Source of the DNA: Odontocerum albicorne
Taxonomy: Eukaryota > Arthropoda > Insecta > Trichoptera > Odontoceridae
DNA: 64,000 nucleotides
Assembly: GCA_949825065.1 (NCBI GenBank)
Contig: OX463844.1
Location: 24,151,763-24,215,762, forward strand
Direction of reading: 5' to 3'
Positions 35,326 through 47,420 of the stretch are shown in pieces. The notes under the pieces were generated by a model, which ran no database searches, was not told the origin of the DNA, and worked only from the letters and a program-made list of their open reading frames with translations. Each line of letters starts with the position of its first letter. Positions within the stretch are counted from its first letter, which is position 1. Made by a program: the position numbers and the translations under genes.

Positions 35326-36251
35326 CATTTTTTTAAATGTCAACTATTTGCCGCTTCCGGTGATTGTTGGATTTCTTCTTTCTTTAAAAAAGTGCTCCAC
35401 ATATATTGTAAATTGTTAAAATTTTTATCAAATGTAGCTTTTAATCGTCTAAAAACTTTTTAAATTAATTTATTATATTGACTTTCTTATAATAGCGCTT
35501 TTGGCTTCAACAATGACACAACTCATCCTTGGGTTGCCCATATATAAAAAAATACACGTACTGCTCTCTTGAAACTGAAAATATTTTTCTGGTAGAAATT
35601 TCTGTCCGATCAATTTTTTAAAATTCGATTTACAATAAAATTTTGAAGTAATGTTATATCAGACGTGTACGTGTACGCGTATTTTGTGATTTGACTTTCG
35701 TAATATGCGTTATTATTACTATTGCTGTGTTTCGGATCCGTTCAAGTCAAGACAAATTCTAAGGTTTTGTTATTTATCTCCGAACACATATTGTTTAGGG
35801 CGCTGGGGAAATTGCAAGTTTTGTGTGCTAGTTATAATTCTATCAATGATCAGGTAGGAGGAAGTTAGTGAGAAGACCACATTTCATATAATTTTGCCTT
35901 TTCCATTTTGCGTTTGAAAATGAGACAAAATGTTAAATTTTAGGCAGAATGTCATGACGTCAAACCGAGGGGAGTTTTGTATTTGTTTTCATGTATCATA
36001 GTTTGCTGATACACTTTTATAATTTGTATCTCCATCAATGTTCTGCTAATGTAACCATGTTTTGCTTCTTAAGTTTGACAAAAAAAGTATCACATATTAA
36101 ATAATAAAATATAAAAAACGAAACTTTTCAAGTTATTGTAAAAAAACAAACGGAGAATATAAATTGCAGCCTTTGGAAAATCTAATGAGATTGTTTATAC
36201 TATACTATATACCTAGCTTAATAGATGGATTTCGCTATAAGTAAAGAAATA
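35326..36251. other. AT-rich non-coding stretch, ends at the TA target of the mariner
   Basis: Nothing recognised. TA at 36250-36251 is the left copy of the mariner target-site duplication. Confidence 0.5.
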
Positions 36252-36282
36252 TTAGGTCCTTACATATGAAATTGGCGTTTTG
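36252..36282 (+). repeat. mariner left terminal inverted repeat, 31 bp
   Basis: Starts TTAGGTCCTTACATATG; an exact reverse complement is at 37508-37538. Transposase binding site by homology. Confidence 0.95.
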
Positions 36283-36440
36283 CCGTACTGGCAACTTTGA
36301 TCTCAAATATCTTCTCTTTGGTTAGGAATTCCAAATTCAAATTTATACAGCTATTTACTCAAGTATTTGTGTTTCGAAAATTATAATTCATTTGTTTTTT
36401 CCTCAATTGTTTTTTTTCTTTGCGTCACTCAGTTTACAAA

Positions 36441-37460
36441 ATGGAAAACTTGAAATATCGCGTTATTTACGAGTACGAGTTCCACCGTGGCACCAGTGCT
36501 GCAGAAACGGCTCGAAGGATTAATGATGTGTATGGCGACGGTGCCGCAAAAGAAAACACAGTGCGTTTTTGGTTCCAACGTTTTCGTTCTGGAAATTTCG
36601 ACCTGCAGAACAAGCCCCGTGGACGGCCGGAGACCAAAGTTGATAATGAAGAATTGAAGGCTATTGTGGAAGCGGATCCATCGCAAACCACGTCCGAGTT
36701 AGCTGCAGGCTGCGGTGTTAGTGATAAAACTGTTTTAATCCACTTGAAGCAAATTGGGAAGGTGAAAAAGCTTGAAAGGTGGGTACCTCACGAATTGAGT
36801 GAAGCAAATCAACAAACGCGCGTTGACTGCTGCGTTGCATTACTCAACCGGCACAATAATGAAGGGATTTTGAATCGAATCATTACCTGTGATGAAAAGT
36901 GGATCCTGTATGATAATCGGAAGCGCTCATCGCAATGGCTGAACCCTGCCGAACCAGCCAAACCATGCCCCAAGCGAAAATTGACTCCAAAAAAGTTACT
37001 TGTGAGCGTTTGGTGGACTAGTGCTGGTGTCGTTCACTACAGCTTTCTTAAATCTGGCCAGACGATTACGGCAGATGTCTATTGTCAGCAACTGCAAACC
37101 ATGATGGAAAAGCTAGCTGCTAAACAACCGAGGCTGGTTAATCGCTCTAGGCCACTGCTGCTTCATGATAACGCTAGACCACACACTGCACAACAGACGG
37201 CTACCAAATTAGAAGAGCTTCAATTGGAATGTCTAAGACATCCACCGTACTCTCCGGACCTTGCCCCAACAGATTACTATTTTTTTCGAAATTTGGATAA
37301 CTTCTTGCAAGGGAAAAAATTCAACTCCGATGGGGCAGTCCAAACCGACTTCAAAGATTTTATTGATTCCCGTCCGAATGGTTTTTTTAGTAAAGGGATC
37401 GATGAACTACCTATGAGATGGCAAAAGTGCATAGATAGCAATGGTACATACTTTGATTAA
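36441..37460 (+). CDS. mariner transposase, D,D34D, 339 aa
   Basis: A nuclear transposase that binds the terminal repeats and moves the element into TA sites by cut-and-paste. The start is the ATG at 36441 in a strong context (AAAATGG); the open frame extends to 36420 only through a non-ATG codon. Two N-terminal helix-turn-helix DNA-binding regions (about residues 1-55 and 75-105) are joined by a basic PRGRPETK linker. WVPHEL at about 114-119 is the mariner linker motif. The catalytic triad is Asp151 in TCDEKW, Asp243 in LLLHDNARPH and Asp278 in SPDLAPTDYYFF, giving exactly 34 residues between the last two. The C-terminus ends RWQKCIDSNGTYFD. Length is normal for the family, with no stops or frameshifts. 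As I recall, relatives usually have TDYHFF where this one has TDYYFF, and Cys91 is an unusual residue; whether these affect activity is unknown. Confidence 0.96.
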   Translation: MENLKYRVIYEYEFHRGTSAAETARRINDVYGDGAAKENTVRFWFQRFRSGNFDLQNKPRGRPETKVDNEELKAIVEADPSQTTSELAAGCGVSDKTVLIHLKQIGKVKKLERWVPHELSEANQQTRVDCCVALLNRHNNEGILNRIITCDEKWILYDNRKRSSQWLNPAEPAKPCPKRKLTPKKLLVSVWWTSAGVVHYSFLKSGQTITADVYCQQLQTMMEKLAAKQPRLVNRSRPLLLHDNARPHTAQQTATKLEELQLECLRHPPYSPDLAPTDYYFFRNLDNFLQGKKFNSDGAVQTDFKDFIDSRPNGFFSKGIDELPMRWQKCIDSNGTYFD

Positions 37461-37507
37461 ATAAATATATTATATTAAAAAAAAATCAACTTTACGTTCC
37501 TCCCAAA

Positions 37508-37538
37508 CAAAACGCCAATTTCATATGTAAGGACCTAA
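37508..37538 (-). repeat. mariner right terminal inverted repeat, 31 bp
   Basis: Exact reverse complement of 36252-36282; TA target duplicate follows at 37539-37540. Confidence 0.95.
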
Positions 37539-37540
37539 TA

Positions 37541-40157
37541 TTTAAAAACAAGTAGAACATTCTTATTTCAATTTTTAATCAGTATTCAAAAATAATTTAT
37601 TTGAAGTAATAATGACTAAAAATAAAAATTATGTATTTTATTCAATGATACGAGTTTGAAACTTGAGAATTTTCCATCTTCAAAGTAAAACTAAAATTTT
37701 ATTCAGATTTGAACTTTTATCAATGACGTCTGCGGTCTAATAATAAAAGAATAGTTAACAAGATTTTGTGAATTTAAATCATTTTAATATAAGATAAGCA
37801 TGCATTAAATATGATACAAAAAACAGTAAATATTCTGTGAAATTAGAATGAATGAATTTTGAAATCAATATTCCTCTTCGTAATGAAAAATTTAAATCAG
37901 AAAAGATAAGGTCACTTCGTTCTCAAAATATCAATTATTTTTTATGTTACCAAATGAAATATTCTCTCTTAAAATATTGATTCATTGCATATCTTGTATT
38001 AAAATCACATCTTTTCATTACGAGAAAAAACATTTTCTTGGAATCTGTATTTACATTTTCAGAATAATTTTATGTGAATTCTATGAATATTGTGATAGAT
38101 TGATTTTTCTTGTTGTTACTTGTTAAAAAATATTTTATTCATTATTCTTATTATTAAAAAATATTTTCTTTAAAATATATGTTTTTTTTAAATATCGATC
38201 TACCCTTCCTCAATCATCACATTTCCTGTGGAACTTGGATTTTTCTAACATTGTTAGAAAAATCATCGCTTCACTCTAATAAGTGTTATTAAAGCAAAGA
38301 AATTTGCAAACGAAAAAAAAAAAGTGTTCGGTTAGTACTTCTCGAAAAATGCATAAAATTAAATATTTTATTTCTTTAGTCAATTTAATTCAACTTTGAA
38401 GAATAATTAAAAAAATGTGTATTAAAGTTTGAAATAACCACTAAATGGATTTATTTTTTGAAATAATAACTTCGCTGATACGAGTACAAAGTATTACAAG
38501 AAAAAAATTGTATAAATTTTTTCAGATATTTTATACTTAACAAGCTATAAAAAATCTAATTTTATAGTTAAAAAGTATTTCCGGAGTTTTATGTTAGTTT
38601 CAAAATGTGTGTACCTGTTGAAGACAACTTTAACAACTCTCGAAGGCGGAAGACGATCAATTTTAACTACTTAATATTTTTATTATTTTTGTTCACTGAG
38701 TAAAAAAAGTACTACAAATTCAATTCCGCTGTAGTTTTTAATTTTTGAGCAAAAACGTTCATGCATGTTATGTAAATATTTTGGTATATATTTTTCTTAT
38801 AAAAACACATTTATTTTAGAAAAATTGACATGAAATATTTTGATAGTTCTATTGCCTTAATTTATTTACAAAGTGGTGGATATTTCGCTATGCAATGACC
38901 TTATCAAACAGTTTGGCAATGATATAGTTTGGCGAAACAACTATAACTGAGTAAATAAATAAAGGATATAGAACTATCAACGCGTTTAATTTTGGTTTTC
39001 CTAATAGAGTTCTTTGGATTTGGATCGAAACCTAAAAAAAAAAATATTTGGCTATTGGCCTAAATTCGGGTATTCCCAGTCAGTAAATAATGATGTTATG
39101 TTGATTAATTTTATTGAAAATATAGATTATGTCCTATGTTAGAAGCACAATCACAGTAATTTAAATAACACTACATTTATTAAATAAGATTAGTAATTTT
39201 ATATCTTTATTTCAATAGAAACCATGAACTTCTTAACACTCAGATAACGGAGGAAAACATGTTTGCAATGAGCTTTCTCATATTGGTTGGCATTGGGTTA
39301 TTCGTCAAAATTACAAAATTAGATCTTTATAAAAGATCAAATACGCATAATTTAGTGGGCAGTCATAGAATATATTTACATTTGTACATGCTTTGATTTT
39401 CGTCTTGTTTAAATATCGTGTTTTACTTACAAAGTTAATCACCATCTGTCATGCATCACTTAATAAAATAACCAAAAATACTTAATTTGTGTAACTCATA
39501 AACCTTACTTAAACTTAGCATTATTCAATCAATTTTAATGAAGGATTTGAACCAACCCTTGTTGTTTGTGACATTGTCTTTTGTGACTATGCAAATATTT
39601 TATTATTGATTAAATTTTCCAAGTTTTCTTAACTTTCTAAAATTACTCATGCGATACGAGTATCCGTGTCAAGTGTTCTCGGAATTATTGTTTCAAATTT
39701 TCACTACAAAACTTTTATAAAAATAATTGAAGTTGTGTTGAATTTCTTCGAAAACGTAATTTTTTACTTTTATGAAATGTCCATTATCGTTTCTTCTAAA
39801 GTTACTCCTGAAAGATCTGTATTAACTCAAAGTGTGATTGATGAAGGATCCGCTTAATTTTTTTTTTTTTAAATAGCTTATATTTATTTGTGTGTCCGTA
39901 TTCGGTTACTTATCTCCCGATAAATCGAACTTCGACGGCTGAAGAGCGATACTGAAAAAAAAAAACAAAGGGAATCGTTATGAAGACTTAAACTAATACG
40001 CATGTGTCACTTGTGTAGTACACACTTGTCTTAAAAAGCAAAATAAACCTTATTGTTAGTATTTTTTAAATTTTTAAACGATCTATTTATTATACTATCA
40101 ATCATATTATGCGCATACTTTTCTCCAAAACATATATTTACATATCAATTAATAACC
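37541..40157. other. Long AT-rich non-coding stretch
   Basis: No gene recognised. It contains a perfect near-palindrome at 38238-38264 (two 13-bp arms, GATTTTTCTAACA and its complement, one central base). Otherwise simple A/T-rich sequence. Confidence 0.45.
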
Positions 40158-40330
40158 ACTATGGCCTAGATGATTTGATGATTTTGTCTTTCGATCCGTG
40201 GGGTTGCGGGTTTAACTTCGGCTAGTCATATATTTTTTAAATAGGTTTTTGTGTGATTTTTAACTAAGACATCTTTAAAAATTTTCCTAGTTGGTTTATC
40301 GAGTAACTCAATAAACCAAGCTTGCGTGTA
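40158..40330 (+). mobile_element. tRNA-derived SINE
   Basis: CACTATGGCCTAGATGATTT (A-box region) and GCGGGTTTAACTTC (degenerate B-box, about 40206) at near-tRNA spacing, followed by an AT-rich body. Same head family as 13598. Confidence 0.5.
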
Positions 40331-40467
40331 CCCTTATAAACTTGTTAAATAATTCCTGTTTGTTCTATTCAAATTTACGCTTCTCTATCATAATATATCA
40401 TCTAAGATCTTTCTTTTAAACACAATCGATATAAATATATTTCATACCTGATTTTCTGACCAGTATT

Positions 40468-40570
40468 TTGGCGAAAGCTTTGACACCTCCTTTTTTAACA
40501 TTTCTTGTTAGTTGGAAGAGATTTTCATATGGCAATAAACCCTTTAAATGCCATTGTATAGAAAGAAAAT
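40468..40570 (+). mobile_element. LINE 3'-end fragment (WNQLQTN family)
   Basis: TTGGAAGAGATTTTCATATG, then GCAATAAACCC, matches the 3' untranslated tail of the copies at 52095 and 42775 (TTGGAAGAGATTGCCGCATG, then GCAATACGCCC). No coding part remains. Confidence 0.45.
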
Positions 40571-42774
40571 GCTATGTAATAGAATACAACTTATTTTCTT
40601 TAATGTCATTGCTATATTATATTTTCTTTGTGATTCAAGAAGTACTTCTTAATTTTTTCGATGATGTACTACGCAGAATCAAATTTTATATATGAAACAC
40701 TGTATAATATAAAAATAGGCGAGAATACAATAATTGTATATTTTAGAAAAAAAAAACGCTTTATTGCCGAAGTTTTACAACACCGCCTATTTTCTTTATT
40801 CTTATTACACGGAACAACAGTCGTCCAATTTGCGGAGAAATCATGTTTTTGTTTCTTTTTCCTGGAAGGGCGCGGTACGGCAGAACATGTACTCGTGCAC
40901 GTATGTAGTCCTCTTGTTTATTCAATAGATAGGTATATGGACGTATAGTAAATCTAGTCCTTTCTCAAGGCAGGCACCTGAACTCTCCTTTCCCCCTCCT
41001 ACAGAGTGGAAACTGTTCCTACAATTCCTCTGCTGCTGTTATTATTCTTTGATACAGAAGCTTCCTGGAGAATGCTAATAAATCTTGCACTAAGGAGAGA
41101 AGCTCCGAGGCAGAGGACAGAATCCACAGTGTTGTTTGTGGATAAACAAAAGGAAAAATATTGTCTTAGTGACACTTAGATTAATCTTATTATTTTTGCC
41201 GGCTTAGTAGTGTGGCTTACGCTCGATTAAGGAGAACAGATTTAGGAATACGAGTATCTCTGCTATAGGAGCTTCTTTATATTCATAAGTTATGAAACGT
41301 GAGTTGTTAAAAATTAAAAGCATTTATTACTATATAAGGCTGTTTTTATACGGTAATATAATGCTTTACTATGAATTTTACTGTGTGATAAAACATATTG
41401 TCATGAATTTTCATAACTTGCTGTTTTATATAGAATTTATTTTTTAAATATAATCAATCGCAAATTAATCCATTATCTCTTCAAATCATATAATGTTCAA
41501 AATATTTACCATAATAATAATTTTAGTTATTTGACGCAGTTTCCATGACATTAAACAACTTGATGAAATCTCGAAAAAAAAAACCTTCTCTAAGCCTCTA
41601 GGTTATTTTGACTCAAAAGGTACAGCGATACGAAAGCTCGATCGAAAAATTTCGACTTTTTAAAAACGGACACCACAATGAACGTGTGTACTACAAATGT
41701 GGAAAATGTCATTGCATGTGCAAAGGTTATGAGATGCATTATACTCGTAGATACAGAGTATAATGATTTATTTACAACAAATATGTTGATGAAAATATAT
41801 GCATATATCTATTATTAAATTCAACTGTATGAAATAATGCCTATGTAATTTTATGACAAACAAGCATTCTCATTATCTTAAACGTACGTAGAGATCTTCT
41901 TACACTTTCATTAAGTTACAAAAAACTTTAAAACTAGCATATTGGTTTTTCTTCTATGATTTTTTTTTGGTATATGATAGATCCAACTGTTTTAATTAAA
42001 TGCATAAAAAAACTATACAACATTGATTTTTAACAAATTTTTCAAAAACGACGATAAAAATAAAAGAACAGTGAATTTTTCAAAACTTTTTAGAATATTT
42101 TGTTTTTTTCTGCGATTATCATTTTGTGAACCAAAACTGAAATCAAATTTCAAAGCTTCACTGTATAAAAATACAGCTAAGCTTGAAAATAATTCAACAA
42201 AGTCAAAAAGCAAATCAATCCGAAATGTGGTTAAATTTATTTGTAGCAAAATTTCCCATCAGAATGCATTTAACCAAAAATGTTCTGTGGTATAACGAGT
42301 ATAACATATGTGTATATAAGATTATTTCATAGACAGATACTCGAATTTCGTAAAAAATAATTGAGATACTTATGCATATACTCGTACATATCATAAATAT
42401 TTGTTTTACTTTCTCGTATTCACCCTGTTACAAGCATGAAAACGTTCAAAAAAAGATTTTCTCAGTTATCTTGTAGTTTGAAGAATATATAAATCATCCG
42501 TAACGCTGAACAATGCGAGTAACCGGGAGCGTATCCTTAAGGCTGATACAGTTGTATCGTTTAACTCCGTAAGCATGTTATAACACTGCGTCTTTCTCGA
42601 ATATATTCCTATGAAATTCAGCCGGCACTCGAACAAAAGCCATAACTACTGTAGGTAGAGAGCCCATTTACCCTTACCCAGCGTTTCCTAAACAATGTCC
42701 ATAGAACAGTCATAGGAAATTAACAGATGCCCCCTCGCTAATCGTTTAAGAAAACACATTTCCAAAATATATGA
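40571..42774. other. AT-rich non-coding stretch with a GC-richer patch at 40960-41180
   Basis: 40960-41180 is GC-richer and non-repetitive. The 95-codon frame at 40661-40948 and neighbouring frames show no recognisable domain. Otherwise nothing. Confidence 0.4.
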
Positions 42775-43178
42775 GTGCTCGTAGTAACGTGTTTACTTCT
42801 CGTATCTTTTGGAACTGTTTTTTTCTTAGCTAGTTCCTGGTGTTTTTTTTTACGTCGTCCGTTATTATTCATGCAGCGAGACCCGGAAACCAATTACAAA
42901 CCAATGTTAGACTCTGCCTGTATTTGGCATGCTTTAAGAGGCGACAGAAAAAAAACTCTTAGTTTCTAGTCAGTAATATAACGTGTTTCATTCCTAATTT
43001 TTCATTCCTCTCTCTTTTACTTTTATTATGTATGTGTTCATAAATGTCATAAAGCTGAATAATCATTAAAATATTTTTTGCGACCGTGTAATTTCCTTTA
43101 TTTACTTTTGTCTGGAAGAGATTGACACCTAACAACAAGCCCGCCAGGTTGTTTTTATAATGAAGCGTTAATTAAATA
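42775..43178 (+). pseudogene. LINE (jockey/CR1-like) C-terminal and 3' UTR relic
   Basis: One frame reads FTSSVIIHAARPGNQLQTNV, then LACFKRRQ (about 42850-42950), the same as FTSSFTVHEVRLWNQLQTNI...SLACF at 52095. The 3' UTR (GCGACCGTGTAATTTCC..., TGGAAGAGATTG..., CCCGCCAGGTTG, ending in a TTAAATAAATG tail) is shared with 52095 and 57073. Truncated at the 5' end and frameshifted. Confidence 0.7.
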
Positions 43179-44270
43179 AATGTACCGTTTTTCTTATATA
43201 AAGTCGGAGATTTAGAGACAAGTCTGAATTTCCAGTAATACTTCGTTTTTAGTGGTAGTGATGGAAACTGGCCTATGAAATCTCTCAAGACCCCCTTTTT
43301 TAAATAGTGTGGGAGAAGAGCGTACAAGATTTGGCATTCGTACATGGAAACTTGTTTCGTGAATGGGAAGAGGTTATATTTCATAACTATCGCATCTCAT
43401 AAATTTTCATCATTTTAAAATCGTTATATTTAAAATTTCAGTATGATTTTTAAAAAGAAGCATTAAATAAGCTTATTCAATCTTTGTATGAAAAATTACC
43501 TAAGTTGGAAAACGAGCAACCCAATAATTACCAATCTTGTAAAATATTGAGAGGCAACATTCTCAATAGATATATTGTTATGGTTCAAATTAGGACATTA
43601 TTTCTTACTGGATCCACTCATCAAAACAATTGATATTCGATTTATTTTCTTTGCCTTTTTCTTCTTGATTTCTACTTATGTTGTTATAATTTTACTATTT
43701 ATTAATTTATAATTTTGCTGTAGTAATTATATTATATGATATATTTCATATATATGAACAAATTTTAGTCATGTTACTTACTATTCTACTTGTATGTCTT
43801 ATGTATTTATTGATATGGTTTTTATTAGTCTGCACTGCTTTACCGTTAACATTTTAATAAAGATATTATGATTAATAACTCTTAAAAGGCTTTTTCAGTT
43901 TATTCTAAACTACTAACATAAGCTATTTCAAAAATAAAATTATCCTTATATACAAAAAATACTTTTATTAACGTGTATTCAATCATGTTCTTTTTATAGG
44001 AATTCGACCAAATTGTTAAAAAAAATTACATAAAAAAACTATAAAAGTATACATGATAAATGCCAATTCACTGCATATTTTTTATTCAAATTTTTCATTA
44101 GCATATCAAAAAAAATTGTCACGATTTTTATTTATTGAGATAATGAAAGTTTTGGCAACACTGTCATAAGCAAAGCTCAGGTAACGAGATAACCGTTTAA
44201 TTATTTAGTGCAGCAGTTTCCAAAGTTCGCCTTGCCGATTATAACTTTCAGTTGAATGCAGACCAAATTA
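43179..44270. other. AT-rich non-coding stretch
   Basis: Nothing recognised. Confidence 0.45.
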
Positions 44271-45468
44271 ATGCCAACCTAGTACTTACAGCATAACTAA
44301 TCTATGTGCCGAGGGGTGTATTGTATTGTACACGGTTATTATACCTTATTATTGCTTATCTCAGCATATTAATGCCAACCTAGTACTTACAGCATAACTA
44401 ATCTATGTGCCGAGGGGTGTATTGTATTGTACACGGTTATTATACCTTATTATTGGTTATCTCAGCATATTAATGCCAACCTAGTACTTACAGCATAACT
44501 AATCTATGTGCCGAGGGGTGTATTGTATTGTACACGGTTATTATACCTTATTACTATATTGCTTATCTTAGCATAGTAATGCCAACCTAGTACTTACAGC
44601 ATAACTAATCTATGTGCCGAGGGGTGTATTGTATTGTATTGTACACGGTTATTATACCTTATTATTGGTTATCTCAGCATATTAATGCCAACCTAGTACT
44701 TACAGCATAACCAATCTATGTGCCGAGGGGTGTATTGTATTGTACACGGTTATTATACCTTATTATTGCTTATCTCAGCATATTAATGCCAACCTAGTAC
44801 TTACAGCATAACTAATCTATGTGCCGAGGGGTGTATTGTATTGTACACGGTTATTATACCTTATTATTGCTTATCTCAGCATATTAATGCCAACCTAGTA
44901 CTTACAGCATAAATAATCTATGTGCCGAGGGGTGTATTGTATTGTACACGGTTATTATACCTTATTATTGGTTATCTCAGCATATTAATGCCAACCTAGT
45001 ACTTACAGCATAACTAATCTATGTGCCGAGGGGTGTATTGTATTGTACACGGTTATTATACCTTATTACTATATTGCTTATCTTAGCATAGTAATGCCAA
45101 CCTAGTACTTACAGCATAACTAATCTATGTGCCGAGGGGTGTATTGTATTGTATTGTACACGGTTATTATAATTGTATTGTATTGTACACGGCTATTGTA
45201 TTGTATTGTACACGGTTATTATAATATACTCCCTTATTATTGGTTATCTCAGCATATTAATGCCAACCTAGTACTTACAGCATAACCAATCTATGTGCCG
45301 AGGGGTGTATTGTATTGTACACGGTTATTATACCTTATTATTGCTTATCTCAGCATATTAATGCCAACCTAGTACTTACAGCATAACTAAGCTATGTGCC
45401 GAGGGGTGTATTGTATTGTATTGTATACGATTATTATACCTTATTATTGGTTATCTCAGCATATTAAA
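44271..45468. repeat. Minisatellite, 101/106-bp unit x 11, with 515-bp higher-order repeat
   Basis: ATGCCAACCTAGTACTTACA is at 44271, 44372, 44473, 44579, 44685, 44786, 44887, 44988, 45094, 45260 and 45361. Unit variants (TTGC or TTGG, TTACTATATTGC with CATAG, an extra ATTGT, AACCAATCT) recur in the same order with a 515-bp period: 101+101+106+106+101. In the second period the fourth unit has a further 60-bp expansion of ATTGTATTGTACACGG-type repeats (about 45150-45235). Confidence 0.95.
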
Positions 45469-45589
45469 TTATATTCTCAGAGTTATTTCGATGAGAATTT
45501 CTAATTTTACGATTGACACGAAGTTAAGTCTCTCGTCTTCGCAATATTTGTGTATAGTGCAAAGTTTTGGACTCTGTGAGCAAGCAAAA

Positions 45590-45960
45590 GACGTAGAATA
45601 TATGCATTTGAAATGTAGTGCTGGAGAAAGATGTTACGAATTCCATGGACAGCAAGGCGAACTAACGCCTCCATTCTAGAAGAACTGAGAATCACCAACA
45701 TATTGTCAACAATATGCTTTCGGCGAACCTCCGATTCTTAAGGCACATTGCTCGTGGCCAAATAAAGGGTTTGGAAGGGCTTGTGGTTATTGAAAGTATG
45801 AAAGGACGACGCACAAGAGGAAGAGTTCCAATGCGTTGAACCGACCAAGTAAGAGACGCAATAGGATTACTTTCGAACTGTCTTTCGAACCGCGGAGAGC
45901 GGATATGGATGGAAAGGAATCGACAGAGGCTATCATGGGAGTCACGATGATCAGTCATAA
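45590..45960 (+). pseudogene. Endonuclease/reverse-transcriptase C-terminal relic
   Basis: One frame reads CWRKMLRIPWTARRTNASI, then LEELRIT (about 45615-45690). After a frameshift, RFLRHIARGQIKGLEGLVVI and MKGRRTRGRVPMR follow (about 45730-45838). This is the characteristic C-terminus of an insect endonuclease-reverse transcriptase family (LRIPWTA.RTN...GHIAR...LE.LVV.GK..G.R.RGR.P.RW.DQ). At least one frameshift and stops; dead. A relative lies at 51300. Confidence 0.75.
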
Positions 45961-46392
45961 ACTACACGACAGGATGGATACATTATGTATATTTACGATA
46001 ATTACAAATATTGAAATGTGCAAAACAATGTACAGTAAAATTAAAGCAATAATACGTGGTAAAATGTACATACGTGGATTTTTTAAATATACTACAATTT
46101 ATTGAATATATTATAAATATTATATTTGAATGAATTATAATATAAAGTTACACGAAATATCCAGCCCAAAAAAGGTTTTATCGAACGCATTATTATAGTT
46201 TCTTCACACATCAATATCTATGATTTTATTAAACAATTTGCAAACGACTAATTAATCAAACTAAAGAATATTGAATGTAGAATTTGAATAAAAATTATCA
46301 CTTTTTTATGGTTTAGCACAAATGTTTTTAAAGTGTGCACCTCAGCGCCCTGGGGTGCCTCCATTATCAAATATAAAATTTGTTGATACTGG
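45961..46392. other. AT-rich non-coding stretch
   Basis: Nothing recognised. Confidence 0.45.
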
Positions 46393-46394
46393 TT

Positions 46395-46640
46395 GATTTT
46401 TGGATATCAGTGAAGGACGAGTTTCTTTCAATGAGTGTCAAAGCTCAACGAATTCCGATTCCATTTGCGAAACTGGATTTTTTGTGGTATTTGTAATAAA
46501 AACCAATCATCGCTAAAAACTTAATGTAAAACAGGAAATTAGGGTTAGCTGTGACTTGATGAATTTCAAAGTTTGAGGAACTATGATGAATTACTCGTAC
46601 AGACTCAACCATCACACTTATTGACATTCAATAAATCTTT
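46395..46640 (+). pseudogene. hAT-family transposase C-terminal relic, more decayed
   Basis: Reads DFWISVKDEFLSMSVKA, then a decayed PFAK region, stops, then in another frame VIKTNHR, a stop and KLNVKQEI. This matches the hAT dimerisation end (SVK.E...LS..A, I.T..R.KL.VKQE) seen at 23929. Several indels and stops. Confidence 0.65.
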
Positions 46641-47059
46641 ATACACTAAGTATGCCGCAAAACGAAAAGGTTTGAAAACAAATGGTATATTACATTTTAC
46701 TGTCATTAGCATGTTTATATCTAGTAAGTACTGGACACAGCGCATATACTCGTACGAGTGTGATAGTAAATCCAAACCATGAATCAAATTATTATCGGCA
46801 GTATGTCCTTGACCGTTTCTTGAAATACCTGCAGGATTTGTAGTAGTTGACACCAGCGCTATTTCTTGATATGATAATATATTTTATATGAGCGCTAAAC
46901 GATTAATCATTCATAAGTTTAAAACCAACAATATGAAAGTATACCCTTATTTACAACATTAAATTATTCACTTGTTACCCCAAATAAGGAGTTAATGTAG
47001 GATATACAAATAGCTCAGAAGACTCTGTCGGCGTAAGTTCTAATTAAGACAAAATTGAT
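46641..47059. other. AT-rich non-coding stretch
   Basis: Nothing recognised. Confidence 0.4.
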
Positions 47060-47420
47060 GTGGCCATTTCTTTTGAGTTTAGTCAATAAAACGTAGGCAA
47101 CGACTCCGGGTTGGCTCTGCCTACATTTGACACCTAACACTCGCATTAGGCCCACCACCCCCTCCTCCCGCAGGTGAATATGTCTTCATTACGCAGCCAT
47201 TACCGCTTCTTCCTGGTGCCGCTAAAAGGTGAGCTTATGTTGTTCCCTGCCGAAACTTCCTCGCCGAACTTTTCCTCCAAATTACTTTCAAACTTTTGCG
47301 GTTTTTAAATGCTTTCTTACGCGTGTCTGGGGACGTGAGGGTAATGAAGCCCATTTACCACGTGCATAGTCAATTTCCCCCCCTTGATTGTGGTATCTTC
47401 TTAGGTAACATTTTCACCTC
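47060..47420. other. GC-richer non-repetitive patch; possible short exon not excluded
   Basis: A pyrimidine tract with CAG (CCACCCCCTCCTCCCGCAG, ending about 47173) precedes a 55-base open segment starting GTGAATATGTC that ends AAAAG just before GTGAGC. These look like acceptor and donor signals. The reading frame within encodes MSSLRSHYRFFLVPLK, which I do not recognise. It could equally be a conserved non-coding element. Confidence 0.2.

Larger units (their letters stand above)
36252..37538 (+). mobile_element. Full-length mariner transposon (cecropia-type), structurally intact
   Basis: A 1287-bp element with perfect 31-bp terminal inverted repeats starting TTAGGTCCTTACATATG, flanked by TA on both sides (36250-36251 and 37539-37540). 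It contains one uninterrupted transposase gene and an AATAAA signal overlapping the stop region (about 37460-37465). Everything needed for an autonomous element is visible. Perfect TIRs and an open frame point to recent insertion. Confidence 0.96.

Noticed and set aside
36429..36691. Minus-strand ORFs inside the mariner
   Set aside because: Shadows of the plus-strand transposase gene.
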